A stretch of 64,000 nucleotides of DNA, taken from Streptomyces sp. CB02366. Lineage in GTDB: Bacteria; Actinomycetota; Actinomycetes; Streptomycetales; Streptomycetaceae. The notes beneath the pieces are model-generated. The model ran no database searches, had not been told where the DNA came from, and saw nothing but the letters and a program-made list of their open reading frames with translations. The position numbers and the translations under genes were made by a program. Below, piece after piece: positions 1 through 8,535 of the stretch. Positions within the stretch are counted from its first letter, which is position 1. Each line of letters begins with the position of its first letter. The DNA lies in contig NZ_LIVT01000001.1 in NCBI RefSeq assembly GCF_001905905.1, positions 1,191,178 to 1,255,177 on the forward strand. Direction: 5' to 3'.

Positions 1-204
1 ATCGCGAAGAGCACGGGGAGCGGCACGGCCCGCGCGGCGGACGGTACGGGCCGGGCAGGGGACGGTACGGGTCGGACGGCGGACGGTACGGACCGCACGG
101 CGGACGCCGATCCGCGCGGCCGGGCCCGGGTCGCGGAGGCCGTCGAGCAGGCCGAGCGCCCCCGGGCGGCCGACTGCGCGGCGGGCGGCGCGGCCCCGGC
201 CTGA
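1..204 (+). CDS. C-terminal fragment of an unidentified protein
   Basis: An open frame enters from the left edge and stops with TGA at 202-204, leaving 67 residues. The visible part is Ala/Gly/Arg/Asp-rich with a degenerate DGTGR-type repeat, followed by a short charged helix-like stretch (AEAVEQAERP). No family can be assigned from this tail, and the real start lies outside the window. A strong hairpin follows 18 bp after the stop, consistent with a transcription unit ending here. It could also be an unstructured tail of a longer enzyme. Confidence 0.45.
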   Translation: MAKSTGSGTARAADGTGRAGDGTGRTADGTDRTADADPRGRARVAEAVEQAERPRAADCAAGGAAPA

Positions 205-221
205 CGCACCCGGCCGAAGGG

Positions 222-257
222 GCGGCCGGCCCCGGGAATCACCCCGGGGCCGGCCGC
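222..257. terminator. Bidirectional hairpin terminator between convergent genes
   Basis: The 15-bp arms 222-236 (GCGGCCGGCCCCGGG) and 243-257 pair perfectly around a 6-nt loop. The stop codon of the minus-strand DUF4031 gene lies in the loop. There is no U-tract, as is usual in Streptomyces. Confidence 0.75.
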
Positions 258-511
258 GCCTTCGGCCTTCGCAGGCCGGCTGCCGTGAGCCTCCGGACCA
301 GCTCCTTCGACCCGATCTCCCGCGCCCCGGCCCGCACCGCGTCCGCGTAGTGCGCCTCCGGTACGTCGTAGTGGTCGCGCTCGAAGGCGCGCGGCGGGCA
401 GCCGATCGCGGCGGCGAAGGCGTGCAGCTCCTCGAACGAGACGTCGCTGACCAGGTGCGACCAGAGGCGGCCGTGGCCGGGCCAGGTGGGCGGGTCGATG
501 TAGAGCGTCAC
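239..511 (-). CDS. DUF4031 domain-containing protein
   Basis: This 90-residue protein starts at the GTG at 511. It begins with the DUF4031 hallmark YIDPPTWPGHGR and continues WSHLVSDVSFEELHAFA, FERDHYDVPE and GSKELVRRL, so the whole protein is one such domain. The family is widespread in actinobacteria and has no established biochemical role. The start overlaps the stop of the upstream gene (GTGA at 511-508), which implies translational coupling, and the reading is unambiguous because the domain begins at residue 2. Its stop sits in the loop of a bidirectional terminator. Confidence 0.85.
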   Translation of the reverse strand: MTLYIDPPTWPGHGRLWSHLVSDVSFEELHAFAAAIGCPPRAFERDHYDVPEAHYADAVRAGAREIGSKELVRRLTAAGLRRPKARPAPG

Positions 512-879
512 CGCCGCAGTACCTCGCCCAGCGCCCCCACCGGGGCCACCGCGACGGCCGCCTTGGTGCAGACCCAGTGCGGGTCGGGGCCCAGCTCCGG
601 TTCCACGTCCAGCGCGTGCGGCTCGTCCTCCGCCGAGCACGCGGGGCACAGCGGCCACCGCCCGTACCGCTCCAGCAGCGCGTCCTGCACGTCCTGGGCG
701 ACCAGACCGGCCAGGAACTCCGCGCCCTCCGGCCACTGCTCCACCCACCACCGCCGGTGCGTCACCGCGTCCTCGACCAGCGAGACGATGTCCGCCTCCG
801 CCACGCCGGCCGCCACCAGGTCGGCCATGACCAGCGCACGGGCGGTGTGCAATGCCTGCTCCAGGGGGTTCAACTCCAT
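508..879 (-). CDS. Hypothetical protein with a CxxC pair
   Basis: This is a 123-residue, mostly helical acidic protein starting at ATG 879. The N-terminal half reads as amphipathic helices (EQALHTARALVMADLVAAGV, RRWWVEQWPEGAEFL). Around residue 77 there is CPAC followed by acidic residues, and a later Cys in HWVCTK, a possible small metal-binding knuckle. It is the first gene of a two-gene operon: its TGA overlaps the GTG of the DUF4031 gene. I do not recognise the family, and function is unknown. Confidence 0.75.
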   Translation of the reverse strand: MELNPLEQALHTARALVMADLVAAGVAEADIVSLVEDAVTHRRWWVEQWPEGAEFLAGLVAQDVQDALLERYGRWPLCPACSAEDEPHALDVEPELGPDPHWVCTKAAVAVAPVGALGEVLRR

Positions 880-966
880 GCCCCCATTGTGCGCCCGCGC
901 GCGGAACGTCCCGCCGCGGGCTCCGCCAGAGGTAGAGACCGCTGAGGGGTTGACGGGCCCCAGGGT

Positions 967-981
967 TGAAAATATCTTTCA
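967..981. promoter_or_regulatory. Candidate RpiR/MurR autoregulatory operator
   Basis: TGAAA-N5-TTTCA forms an inverted repeat (TGAAAATATCTTTCA) that ends 3 bp before the GTG start of the RpiR-family gene. A second partial palindrome, GAAAGTTTC, lies at 1003-1011 just inside the gene. The region is AT-rich against a GC-rich background, as expected for an operator overlapping a promoter or leaderless start. That it is bound by the adjacent regulator is inferred. Confidence 0.6.
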
Positions 982-984
982 GGT

Positions 985-1902
985 GTGACCAGTGACGTGA
1001 AGGAAAGTTTCAACAGCGAATCTCCGCCCGCCCCCGCGGCGCTCGCCGCCAAGGTCCGGACCCTCGCCCCCTCCATGACCCGCTCGATGCAGCTGGTCGC
1101 CGAAGCCGTGGCGGGCGACCCGGCCGGCTGCGCCGCCCTCACCGTCACCGGCCTCGCCGAGCGCACGGGCACCAGCGAGGCCACCGTCGTCCGCACCGCC
1201 CGCCTCCTCGGCTACCCCGGCTACCGGGATCTGCGCCTCGCGCTGGCCGGCCTCGCCGCGCACCAGGAGTCCGGCCGGGCCCCGGCCGTCACCGCCGACA
1301 TCGCGGTGGACGACCCGATCGCCGACGTCGTCGCCAAGCTCGCCCACGACGAGCAGCAGACCCTCGCCGACACGGCCGCCGGGCTCGACACCGTACAGCT
1401 GGGGGCCGCCGTCGCCGCCGCCGCGACCGCCCGCCGCATCGACGTCTACGGCGTCGGGGCCTCCTCCCTCGTCGGCCAGGACCTGGCACAGAAGCTGCTC
1501 CGGATCGGCCTCATCGCCCACGCCCACATGGACCCGCACCTCGCGGTGACCAACGCGGTGCAGCTCCGCAGCGGCGACGTGGCCATCGCGATCACGCACT
1601 CCGGCTCCACCGGCGACGTCATCGAGCCGCTGCGGGTCGCCTTCGACCGGGGGGCGACCACGATCGCGATCACCGGGCGGCCCGACGGGCCCGTGTCGCA
1701 GTACGCGGACCACGTGCTGACCACGTCCACCGCGCGCGAGAGCGAGCTGCGCCCGGCCGCCATGTCGAGCCGGACCAGCCAGCTGCTCGTCGTGGACTGC
1801 CTGTTCATAGGCGTCGCGCAGCGGACCTACGAGACCGCCGCGCCCGCCCTGGCCGCCTCCTACGAGGCGCTGGCCCACCGCCACACCCCGCGCGCCCGCT
1901 GA
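985..1902 (+). CDS. MurR/RpiR family transcriptional regulator
   Basis: The 305-residue protein has an N-terminal RpiR-type helix-turn-helix (about residues 20-95; TVTGLAERTGTSEATVVRTARLLGY) and a C-terminal SIS sugar-phosphate-binding domain (about 130-270; YGVGASSLVGQDLAQKL, ITHSGSTGDVIEPL). Family members sense phosphosugars; in E. coli MurR represses murQP in response to MurNAc-6-phosphate. The next gene downstream is murQ and then an EIIBC permease, so MurNAc-6-P or a related amino-sugar phosphate is the likely ligand. Translation is read from GTG 985 because a palindrome lies just upstream and there is no room for a Shine-Dalgarno, so the message may be leaderless. Confidence 0.9.
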   Translation: MTSDVKESFNSESPPAPAALAAKVRTLAPSMTRSMQLVAEAVAGDPAGCAALTVTGLAERTGTSEATVVRTARLLGYPGYRDLRLALAGLAAHQESGRAPAVTADIAVDDPIADVVAKLAHDEQQTLADTAAGLDTVQLGAAVAAAATARRIDVYGVGASSLVGQDLAQKLLRIGLIAHAHMDPHLAVTNAVQLRSGDVAIAITHSGSTGDVIEPLRVAFDRGATTIAITGRPDGPVSQYADHVLTTSTARESELRPAAMSSRTSQLLVVDCLFIGVAQRTYETAAPALAASYEALAHRHTPRAR

Positions 1903-1996
1903 CCGGGCCCGCACCCGTACGCGTACGCATCCCAGCACACCGAACAGCCCAGCACCCCGAACAGCCCAGCACTCCGAGAAAGCCGAGCCGCACCCC

Positions 1997-2977
1997 ATGA
2001 CCTCCACCACCGACGCGAACACCCCCGCCCCCGGCGCCCCCGACGCCTCCGGGACCTACGGCGAGCTGCGCGCCCAGCTGGCCACCCTCGCCACCGAGGC
2101 GTTCCGCCCCGAGCTGGCCGAGATCGACCGGCTGTCCACCGAGGAGATCGCGCGGATCATGAACGGCGAGGACGCCACCGTCCCCACCGCCGTCGCCGAG
2201 CGGCTGCCGCAGATCGCCGCGGCCATCGACGCCACCGCCGAGCGCATGGCCCGCGGCGGCCGGCTGATCTACGCGGGCGCGGGCACGGCGGGCCGCCTCG
2301 GGGTGCTGGACGCCAGCGAGTGCCCGCCCACCTTCAACACCGACCCGTCCGAGGTCGTCGGCCTGATCGCGGGCGGCCCCTCCGCCATGGTCACCGCCGT
2401 CGAGGGCGCGGAGGACAGCAAGGAGCTGGCCGCCGCCGACCTGGACGGGCTGAAGCTGACGGCCGACGACACGGTGGTCGGCATCTCCGCCTCCGGCCGC
2501 ACGCCGTACGCGATCGGCGCGGTCGAGCACGCCCGCGCCCGGGGCGCCCTGACCATCGGGCTCTCCTGCAACGCCGGGTCCGCGCTGGGGGCCGCCGCCG
2601 AACACGGCCTGGAGGTCGTCACCGGTCCCGAGCTGCTCACCGGCTCGACCCGGCTCAAGGCGGGCACCGCGCAGAAGCTCGTCCTCAACATGATCTCGAC
2701 GATCACGATGATCCGGCTCGGCAAGACGTACGGGAACCTCATGGTCGACGTCCGCGCCTCCAACGAGAAGCTGCGGGCCCGCTCCCGGCACATCGTCTCC
2801 CTGGCCACCGGCGCGTCCGACGCCGAGATCGAGGCCGCCCTCGCGGCCACCGGCGGCGAGGTCAAGAACGCGATCCTCGTCGTCCTCGGCCAGGTCGACG
2901 GCCCCACCGCCGCGGCCCGCCTCGCCGAGGCGAACGGCCACCTCCGCGCCGCCCTCACGGCCGTCCGCACCACCTGA
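1997..2977 (+). CDS. murQ: N-acetylmuramic acid 6-phosphate etherase
   Basis: The enzyme cleaves the lactyl ether of MurNAc-6-phosphate to give GlcNAc-6-phosphate and D-lactate, a cytoplasmic step of cell-wall recycling. The 326-residue protein is slightly longer than the E. coli enzyme (about 298) because of an N-terminal extension. It shows the SIS fold with GAGTAGRLGVLDASECPPTF (about residues 94-113, with the catalytic Glu in SECPP), a second acidic loop AVEGAEDS, and VGISASGRTPY. The ending NAILVVLGQVDGPTAAARLAEANGHLR is typical of the family. It lies 94 bp downstream of the RpiR regulator and 50 bp before the PTS permease, consistent with one operon. Confidence 0.93.
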   Translation: MTSTTDANTPAPGAPDASGTYGELRAQLATLATEAFRPELAEIDRLSTEEIARIMNGEDATVPTAVAERLPQIAAAIDATAERMARGGRLIYAGAGTAGRLGVLDASECPPTFNTDPSEVVGLIAGGPSAMVTAVEGAEDSKELAAADLDGLKLTADDTVVGISASGRTPYAIGAVEHARARGALTIGLSCNAGSALGAAAEHGLEVVTGPELLTGSTRLKAGTAQKLVLNMISTITMIRLGKTYGNLMVDVRASNEKLRARSRHIVSLATGASDAEIEAALAATGGEVKNAILVVLGQVDGPTAAARLAEANGHLRAALTAVRTT

Positions 2978-3027
2978 CCCACCCCAGGGGCACCCCCCAC
3001 CCCCCGCACAGCAAGGCACCGAGCACC

Positions 3028-4602
3028 ATGGCCACTGAAGACAAGAACCGCGCCACCGCCGCCGCGATCCTGCCGCTCGTCGGCGGCCCGGCGAACGTCG
3101 CCTCCGTCGCCCACTGCATGACCCGGCTCCGGCTCGGGCTGCACGACCGGTCCCTCGTCGACGACGAGGCGCTGAAGGCCCTGCCCGCCGTGATGGGCGT
3201 CGTCGAGGACGACACGTACCAGATCGTGCTGGGTCCGGGCACGGTCGCCCGCGTCACCCCGGAGTTCGAGCAGTTGGTCGAGGAGGGCCGCGAGGCCGCC
3301 CCGGCCGCATCGCCCGCGCCGGCCCCCGAACCCGGTACGGCCCCCGCCACGGCGGAGGAGCTGGCCGCCCAGGGCGCCGCGATCAGGGCGGAGCGGAAGG
3401 CGAAGAACGCCACCCCGTTCAAGCTGTTCCTGCGGAAGATCGCCAACATCTTCGTCCCGCTGATCCCCGCCCTCATCGGCTGCGGCATCATCGCCGGGCT
3501 CAACGGCCTGCTGGTGAACCTGGAGTGGCTGCCCGCGGTGACGCCCGCGCTGGCGGCGATGGCATCGGGCTTCATGGCGCTGATCGCGGTGTTCGTGGGC
3601 TACAACACGGCGAAGGAGTTCGGCGGCACGCCGATCCTGGGCGGTGCGGTGGCCGCGATCATCGTCTTCCCCGGCGTCGCGAACATCGACGCCTTCGGCC
3701 AGACGCTCTCGCCCGGCCAGGGCGGCGTGCTCGGCGCGCTGGGCGCGGCGGTGCTGGCGGTGTACGTGGAGAAGTGGTGCCGCCGCTGGGTGCCGGAGGC
3801 CCTGGACGTCCTGGTCACCCCGACCCTGACGGTGCTGGTCTCCGGCCTGGTGACGATCTTCGGCCTGATGTACGTGGCGGGGGAGGTCTCGTCCGCGATC
3901 GGGACGTTCGCCAACTGGCTGCTGTCCAACGGCGGCGCGGGCGCGGGCTTCGTGCTCGGCGGCCTGTTCCTCCCGCTGGTCATGCTGGGCCTGCACCAGG
4001 CGCTGATCCCGATCCACACGACGCTCATCGAGCAGCAGGGCTACACGGTCCTGCTCCCCATCCTGGCGATGGCGGGCGCCGGCCAGGTGGGCGCGGCGGT
4101 GGCGGTGTACTTCCGCCTCCCCCGCAACGAGTCGATCCGCCGCACGATCAAGTCGGCGCTCCCGGCGGGGCTGCTGGGCGTCGGCGAACCCCTGATCTAC
4201 GGCGTCTCACTCCCGTTGGGCCGCCCGTTCATCACGGCGTGCGTCGGCGGGGCCTTCGGCGGCGGGTTCGTCGGTCTGTTCAACCAGCTCGGCGACACGG
4301 TCGGCTCGACGGCCATCGGCCCGTCCGGCTGGGCCCTGTTCCCGCTCCTGGACGGCAACCACGGCCTGGGCTCCACGATCGCGATCTACGGGGGCGGCCT
4401 GCTGGTGGGCTACGTCGCCGGCTTCCTCGCCACGTACTTCTTCGGCTTCGGCAAGGAACTGCTGGCCGAGTTCAACGTCTCCCGGGAACCGGCCCCGTCG
4501 ACGGTCGCCGCCACGGGGGGCACGCCCCCGGCCCCGACGGCGACCGGCCCGGACCATCCAGACCCGGGCCCCGACCCGGCGAAGGCTCCGGCGGGGGTCT
4601 GA
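3028..4602 (+). CDS. PTS transporter, EIIB-EIIC fusion (MurP-like)
   Basis: This 524-residue membrane permease belongs to the glucose/sucrose-type PTS family. The N-terminal EIIB domain (about residues 10-90) carries the phosphorylatable Cys in HCMTRLR. An Ala/Pro linker leads to the EIIC domain (about 130-490) with many transmembrane helices and the family signatures NTAKEFGGTPILGG and GVGEPLIYGV. No EIIA domain is present, so it must borrow a EIIA-Glc-like protein, as MurP does in E. coli. The start is the ATG at 3028, because the long upstream extension of this frame overlaps murQ. Position after murQ supports MurNAc or a related amino sugar as substrate. A Pro/Thr-rich tail follows the last helix. 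Confidence 0.88.
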   Translation: MATEDKNRATAAAILPLVGGPANVASVAHCMTRLRLGLHDRSLVDDEALKALPAVMGVVEDDTYQIVLGPGTVARVTPEFEQLVEEGREAAPAASPAPAPEPGTAPATAEELAAQGAAIRAERKAKNATPFKLFLRKIANIFVPLIPALIGCGIIAGLNGLLVNLEWLPAVTPALAAMASGFMALIAVFVGYNTAKEFGGTPILGGAVAAIIVFPGVANIDAFGQTLSPGQGGVLGALGAAVLAVYVEKWCRRWVPEALDVLVTPTLTVLVSGLVTIFGLMYVAGEVSSAIGTFANWLLSNGGAGAGFVLGGLFLPLVMLGLHQALIPIHTTLIEQQGYTVLLPILAMAGAGQVGAAVAVYFRLPRNESIRRTIKSALPAGLLGVGEPLIYGVSLPLGRPFITACVGGAFGGGFVGLFNQLGDTVGSTAIGPSGWALFPLLDGNHGLGSTIAIYGGGLLVGYVAGFLATYFFGFGKELLAEFNVSREPAPSTVAATGGTPPAPTATGPDHPDPGPDPAKAPAGV

Positions 4603-5015
4603 CGCCGGGCCCGGCAGAGGGCTGAGACCGAGGTGAGCCCGGATCCGCACGGCGGGTCCGGGCTCCCCCGTGTCCGGCCCCGGGGCGCAGCAGCCCGTCC
4701 CGCGCCTCAACCCCGCACGGCCCGGCCCCGCCCCGTCCGGACCCGCCCAGACCCGCCCTGCCCCGTCCGGTCGCGTGTCCCGCCGCACCGGTTCGTCCGC
4801 GCACCAGGCACAGCGCAGCGACGGTTTCACCCCGACGCAGCAGCGGAAGCCTCATCAGTCCGACGTTCCGATGTTCGCGACGAGGCGGTTCCGAGCACCG
4901 CAAGGGGCGGCCCCACCGGGCCACGGGCGTGACCACCTGGGCAGCGGTGCCGCGCAACACACCTGTTCGGCGGTGAATCCCCCGCCTTGCGGCATCGGTC
5001 CGCTCCCATTACCGC
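4603..5015. other. Intergenic region
   Basis: Apart from the hairpin at 4635-4665 I see no gene. The interval 4660-4790 is a low-complexity CCCG/CCGG-rich tract. The last ~100 bp must hold the promoter of the secreted-protein gene, but no convincing -35/-10 pair is visible. Confidence 0.4.
4635..4665 (+). terminator. Terminator of the murQ-PTS operon
   Basis: GAGCCCGGATCCG (4635-4647) pairs with CGGGTCCGGGCTC (4653-4665) with one G-U wobble around a short loop, 33 bp after the permease stop. A near-identical hairpin occurs at 6215-6251. Confidence 0.7.
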
Positions 5016-6125
5016 ATGCCGAAAACCCTGCCCCTCCCCCCTGGCGTGCGCCGCGACGTACGACGGTCCGCCGTCCGTGCCGCGCTGGCCGTCACCGCGG
5101 CCGCGACCCTGACCGCCGCCGGTTTCACGGTGGCCAGCACCGGTGCCCGGGCCGCCGACGGCGACGTGGCCACCAGCGTCCTGGCCGACCTCACCATCTC
5201 CGACGTACCCGCGGCCGGACTGGACGCCTTCAACGGCGTCTTCGGCACCGCCGGCTCCCCTCCGAACGGGGGGCTCGACAACGGAGACCTCTCCGACCCG
5301 TCAGGGGTCCTGAACTACCTGACCGTACGCGGCCAGGCGGTGGTCAGAACGAACGCCGAGACCGCGAGGAACTGGGCCCAGGCGCAGGCGTCCGGGTTCA
5401 CCCTGTCGCTGAACGAGCGGGACTTCCTCGCCGTGGGATCCCTGGACGCCTACGCCGAGTGCATCCCCGCCCCCATCGGCCCGCTGGCCCTGGCCTACGC
5501 GCGCACCGACTCCAACACCATCGGCGTCCTGGGACGCCAGGTGCCCACCGGTACGACGCAGATCGAGGTCACGGGAGCGGAACTGGGCGCCGCCGGCGTC
5601 AGCACGGCCACCCTCACCGTCCAGTACGACCAGATCGAGGACCCCTCGGGCGGCGGCTACCAGCCGCAGAGCTCCGCCCGCGCCGGCCTCGACATCACCA
5701 TCTCGGGCGCCCTGCGCGACGAGGAGGGCCAAGAGCTGTACGACGGGCCCCTGGTCGACGTGGAGCTCGGGCACGTGGACGTCACCTGCGACGGCACCAC
5801 CTCACCGCCGGTCACGACACCCCCGCCCACCTCGCCGCCGGTCACGTCGCCACCGCCCACGGAACCGCCCATCACCATCCCGCCCGTCACCGTTCCCCCG
5901 GTCACCGTGTCGCCCATCACCGTGCCGCCGGTGACCGACCCTCCCATCACGATCCCGCCGGTCACGGTCCCTCCCGTCACCGTCCCGCCCGTCACGATCC
6001 CCCCGATCACCCTCCCGCCGACGAAGCCGCCGGTCACCAAGCCCCCGACGCCCAGCCCCACGCCGACGAAGCCCGGACCCAGCCACGAGCCGGACTACGG
6101 CTACGGCGACCGCGGCGACCACTGA
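5016..6125 (+). CDS. Secreted protein with Pro/Thr-rich repetitive tail
   Basis: This 369-residue protein starts at ATG 5016. It has an N-terminal Arg-rich region, a hydrophobic core (AALAVTAAATLTAAGFTVAS) and an Ala-x-Ala-like cleavage site (ARAADG, about residue 47), so it is exported. Residues ~50-265 form a globular region that ends VELGHVDVTCDG, resembling Streptomyces cell-surface proteins of the SCO1860 kind. From ~270 the chain is a tandem PPVT/PPIT repeat of about 80 residues, followed by a Tyr/Gly/Asp end. Unlike anchored relatives it has no LAXTG sorting motif and no C-terminal helix, so it may be released or wall-bound non-covalently. Function unknown. Confidence 0.7.
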   Translation: MPKTLPLPPGVRRDVRRSAVRAALAVTAAATLTAAGFTVASTGARAADGDVATSVLADLTISDVPAAGLDAFNGVFGTAGSPPNGGLDNGDLSDPSGVLNYLTVRGQAVVRTNAETARNWAQAQASGFTLSLNERDFLAVGSLDAYAECIPAPIGPLALAYARTDSNTIGVLGRQVPTGTTQIEVTGAELGAAGVSTATLTVQYDQIEDPSGGGYQPQSSARAGLDITISGALRDEEGQELYDGPLVDVELGHVDVTCDGTTSPPVTTPPPTSPPVTSPPPTEPPITIPPVTVPPVTVSPITVPPVTDPPITIPPVTVPPVTVPPVTIPPITLPPTKPPVTKPPTPSPTPTKPGPSHEPDYGYGDRGDH

Positions 6126-6214
6126 GCACACGCCTCGGCAACCCGGTGACCGCGCTCCACACCGGGTCAGCGGCAAGGGGCTGACACCAGCCTCCGGCAG
6201 GGGGCCGGCACCGG

Positions 6215-6251
6215 GCTGAGCCCGGATCCACCCGGTGGGTCCGGGCTCAGC
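6215..6251. terminator. Bidirectional terminator
   Basis: Eighteen-nucleotide arms beginning GCTGAGCCCGGA pair with one G-U wobble and essentially no spacer, so the real loop is 4-5 nt. The hairpin sits between the plus-strand secreted-protein gene and the minus-strand membrane-protein gene and overlaps the latter's stop. Core bases match the hairpin at 4635-4665. Confidence 0.8.
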
Positions 6252-6786
6252 TCCCGGGCCCGCCCAGCTTCGCGCGGATCGCCCGGTTGAACATGAGGGC
6301 GACCCCGACCGCGACGAAGACCAGCCCCAGGACCCGGCTGCCCGCGGAGGCGCCGCCGGAGACGAGGACGGACACACCTCCGAGGACGCCGACGACGAAG
6401 CCGAGAACCCGCACGCGCAGCTGGCCGGGCCCGGCGTCGGCCGCCGCCGCCCGCCACTTCCCGCGCGGCTTCGGGGGCCGCGGCTCGTCCGGTTCGGCGG
6501 CGACGGGTCGGCGGAAGGTGTGGACGGTGTCGCCCGCGAAGACCCGGACCGCCTGGTGGGCCGGTTGGACGTACCAGCTTCGCCCGGAGACGTGGACGGA
6601 CACGTCGTCGGGCCGGGGCGGCAGCGCCCGCAGCCGACCTGCGGCATCCCGGCAGTCGTCCTCACCGCTGCGGCCGTCCAAGTGCGCCTTAAGCGCCTCC
6701 CGCGCCTGTACGGCGGTCGCATATGTGCGCTTGCTGAACTGGACCCGCTCCCCCTGGACGTGCGCCCAGCCCCAAGTCCCCGCCAT
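6247..6786 (-). CDS. Two-helix membrane protein, hypothetical
   Basis: This is a 179-residue protein. Residues ~1-100 are soluble and contain WGWAHVQGERVQFSKRTYATAVQAREALKAHL and a domain with SWYVQPAHQAVRVFAGD. Residues ~120-165 contain two hydrophobic stretches (VLGFVVGVLGGVSVLVSG and VLGLVFVAVGVALMF), ending in a basic tail, so the N-terminal domain is probably cytoplasmic. I placed the start at ATG 6786 because the conserved-looking sequence begins there. An in-frame ATG at 6849 would add 21 low-complexity residues and neither start has a well-spaced ribosome site. No function recognised. Confidence 0.6.
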   Translation of the reverse strand: MAGTWGWAHVQGERVQFSKRTYATAVQAREALKAHLDGRSGEDDCRDAAGRLRALPPRPDDVSVHVSGRSWYVQPAHQAVRVFAGDTVHTFRRPVAAEPDEPRPPKPRGKWRAAAADAGPGQLRVRVLGFVVGVLGGVSVLVSGGASAGSRVLGLVFVAVGVALMFNRAIRAKLGGPGS

Positions 6787-6985
6787 CTCCGCCCCCGTTC
6801 GCCCGGCTCCGACCGGCGGCCCCTGTCGGGGGCCCTGCCGACAGGCCATCAGACCAGCCGCCCACCCGGAAGATGAGAGCTTTCCGGAATGAGCCGGGTC
6901 ACGCCACGCCTACGGGACCGGGGCTTCGGCCTGCGCGGCCGGGCGGGGCCCACCCAGAACAGCGGCCGGCGACTCGGCCTGTGGG

Positions 6986-7549
6986 TCAGCGCTCGTCGCA
7001 GTCGCCGTGGGGGCCGGGGTCATCGGCGGCGCTTCCGTACGCCCGCTCGGCGTCGCTCCGGATCTGTGCGTGGTGGGCGTCGCGCAGGGGGTCTCTGACG
7101 TGGAAGCTGTGGTTGCCGGGGTGGTCGTCGTACAGGTCGCACCACTGCCGGTAGTTCTCCTTGACGTGGTGGATGCGGACGGGGCACAGGGGAAGGGCGG
7201 TGAACCGGTGGTGGACGCGGTGGCCGCCCGGACTGTCGGTCCACAGGAACCACAGGCTTGCGGGCAGTTCCGTTTCCGCGGTCCACAGGCGCGCGGCATG
7301 CTCGATCGCCTCGCCGTGCTCGCCCAACTCGCAGAGCACGTAAGGATGGTCGCCAAGAAGATCGCCCGCATCGTCCGGGGCTCCAGCCATGCCCACGAGA
7401 GCTGCGAGTGCTTGGTGGGGCGGGAGCGCGGTGACGGCAGTGCATTGCAGCACGGTGAGTCGGATCTCTTTCGTCTGTGCCGGCGCAGCGCGAGGCCCCG
7501 CCGACGCGTACGTGGGGCAGTACGACGGCAGGTCCCGCCCTCTCACCAC
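6986..7549 (-). CDS. Hypothetical protein of an accessory operon
   Basis: The frame gives a 187-residue protein from a GTG at 7549. Coding periodicity is good from that point; a shorter start at GTG 7453 (VLQCTAV) is possible. The sequence includes ALPPHQALAALVGMAG, DHPYVLCELGEHGEAIEHAARLW and WFLWTDSPGGHRVHHRF, followed by an acidic/His-rich end. I do not recognise the family. It is last in a minus-strand series of three small genes that run divergently from the XRE-TPR regulator at 8536, so joint regulation is plausible. Confidence 0.5.
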   Translation of the reverse strand: MVRGRDLPSYCPTYASAGPRAAPAQTKEIRLTVLQCTAVTALPPHQALAALVGMAGAPDDAGDLLGDHPYVLCELGEHGEAIEHAARLWTAETELPASLWFLWTDSPGGHRVHHRFTALPLCPVRIHHVKENYRQWCDLYDDHPGNHSFHVRDPLRDAHHAQIRSDAERAYGSAADDPGPHGDCDER

Positions 7550-7605
7550 GCCGGGCAGCCGCCCGGCGCCCGCACGGGGCACGTTTCCTGCCGTGACGTG
7601 GCCGC

Positions 7606-7953
7606 TCAGGAGAAACCCTCTCCGGTGTCGGACCGGCCGGACGGGGAGGAACACTGCAGTTCCCGCATCCGCTCGAACTCCCGCGCAAACGATTCGAGTT
7701 GAGCTGCCATCGCCCGGGTCTCGTCCACGGCCAGGACGCCGAGCCTGATGCGGTAGGCGTCCTTGACATCGGTGCAGGCGTGACAGACCTTCTCGGCCGA
7801 TACCTGTTCCAGGTTCACCCCGAACCGCAGCAGGGCGTTGACCAGCCGGACACCGGCCTCCACCGCCACATCCCGGTCGGGGTCGTCCAAGTACTCGGGC
7901 CCGACCGGGTCGCATACAGCCAGTCCGTCCACGGGGCTGCGGTGAAGCATCAC
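7606..7953 (-). CDS. Small hypothetical protein
   Basis: This is a 115-residue mainly helical protein. The central part (DRDVAVEAGVRLVNALLRFGVNLEQVSAEKVCHACTDVKDAYRIRLGVL) contains a CHAC pair and reads as an amphipathic helical domain. The GTG at 7953 is favoured because AGAGAG lies about 7 nt upstream; ATG 7962 and ATG 7950 are alternatives. It is the middle gene of the minus-strand set divergent from the XRE-TPR gene. Function is unknown. Confidence 0.55.
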   Translation of the reverse strand: MMLHRSPVDGLAVCDPVGPEYLDDPDRDVAVEAGVRLVNALLRFGVNLEQVSAEKVCHACTDVKDAYRIRLGVLAVDETRAMAAQLESFAREFERMRELQCSSPSGRSDTGEGFS

Positions 7954-8161
7954 ACGATCCATCTCTCTGTGCGGGACGCCCGCCCGGCCCTCATTCCGGC
8001 CAGCCACGGGAGAAATCGTCAGAACATGCCGCCGACCGCGCCCAGGGAAGCGGGGTCGGTCTCGACACGGGCCGACGCGACACGGCGCATCCCGTACGAG
8101 TACGCAGGGGAACAACACCTGTGCGCAGCCGACTTGCCGAGCAGCCGTCAGCGCCAGCCGG

Positions 8162-8398
8162 TCACAGCACCTCGCCCCGGCTCCGGGCGTTCACACGAGC
8201 GATCTGAGCACGCAGACACTCGGCAGTCGTCGCCGGCCGTACGCGCTCGGGCACCGGCTCCCACTCGACACCACCGCCCACGGGCCGCAACGACCAGTAC
8301 GGACCAGCGACTCCACGGAATGCGCCCACGCGATCGGAGCGCCCTATGTCCACCACGAGCGTGCCGACCCTCGGCAGCGGACTCGCTTCCTGTTCCAT
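8162..8398 (-). CDS. Small protein of a Streptomyces regulator-associated family
   Basis: This is a 78-residue protein from ATG 8398, preceded by GAAGG at good spacing. Its pattern is VGTLVVDIGRSDRVGAF, then GPYWSLRPVGGGVEWEP, then VRPATTAECL. A paralogue at 29974-30225 has the same skeleton (V-D-RDGRVGRVVG, VRLRPPGGG-EWEC, VRPA). Such proteins are common in streptomycetes, often near helix-turn-helix regulators and DUF397 proteins. The fold looks like a small beta-barrel, and biochemical function is unknown. It is the promoter-proximal gene divergent from the XRE-TPR regulator. Confidence 0.75.
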   Translation of the reverse strand: MEQEASPLPRVGTLVVDIGRSDRVGAFRGVAGPYWSLRPVGGGVEWEPVPERVRPATTAECLRAQIARVNARSRGEVL

Positions 8399-8433
8399 TT
8401 TTCACCTTCGTGGGAACTTGCTTGATTGCACCC

Positions 8434-8452
8434 GTGCACCTCGTTCGTGCAC
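8434..8452. promoter_or_regulatory. Candidate operator in a divergent promoter region
   Basis: Two GTGCAC hexamers, each self-complementary, lie 7 bp apart (8434-8439 and 8447-8452) in an unusually AT-rich 137-bp gap between the small minus-strand gene and the XRE-TPR gene. The arrangement suits a dimeric regulator, possibly the divergent XRE protein. This is inference only. Confidence 0.35.
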
Positions 8453-8535
8453 GCTGAGCTAACCGTGCGAGCCACATTGCCCGGTACCGTTGAGAGGACG
8501 CCGGATCATAAGATCCATAAGCCCTAGGGGTTGGG

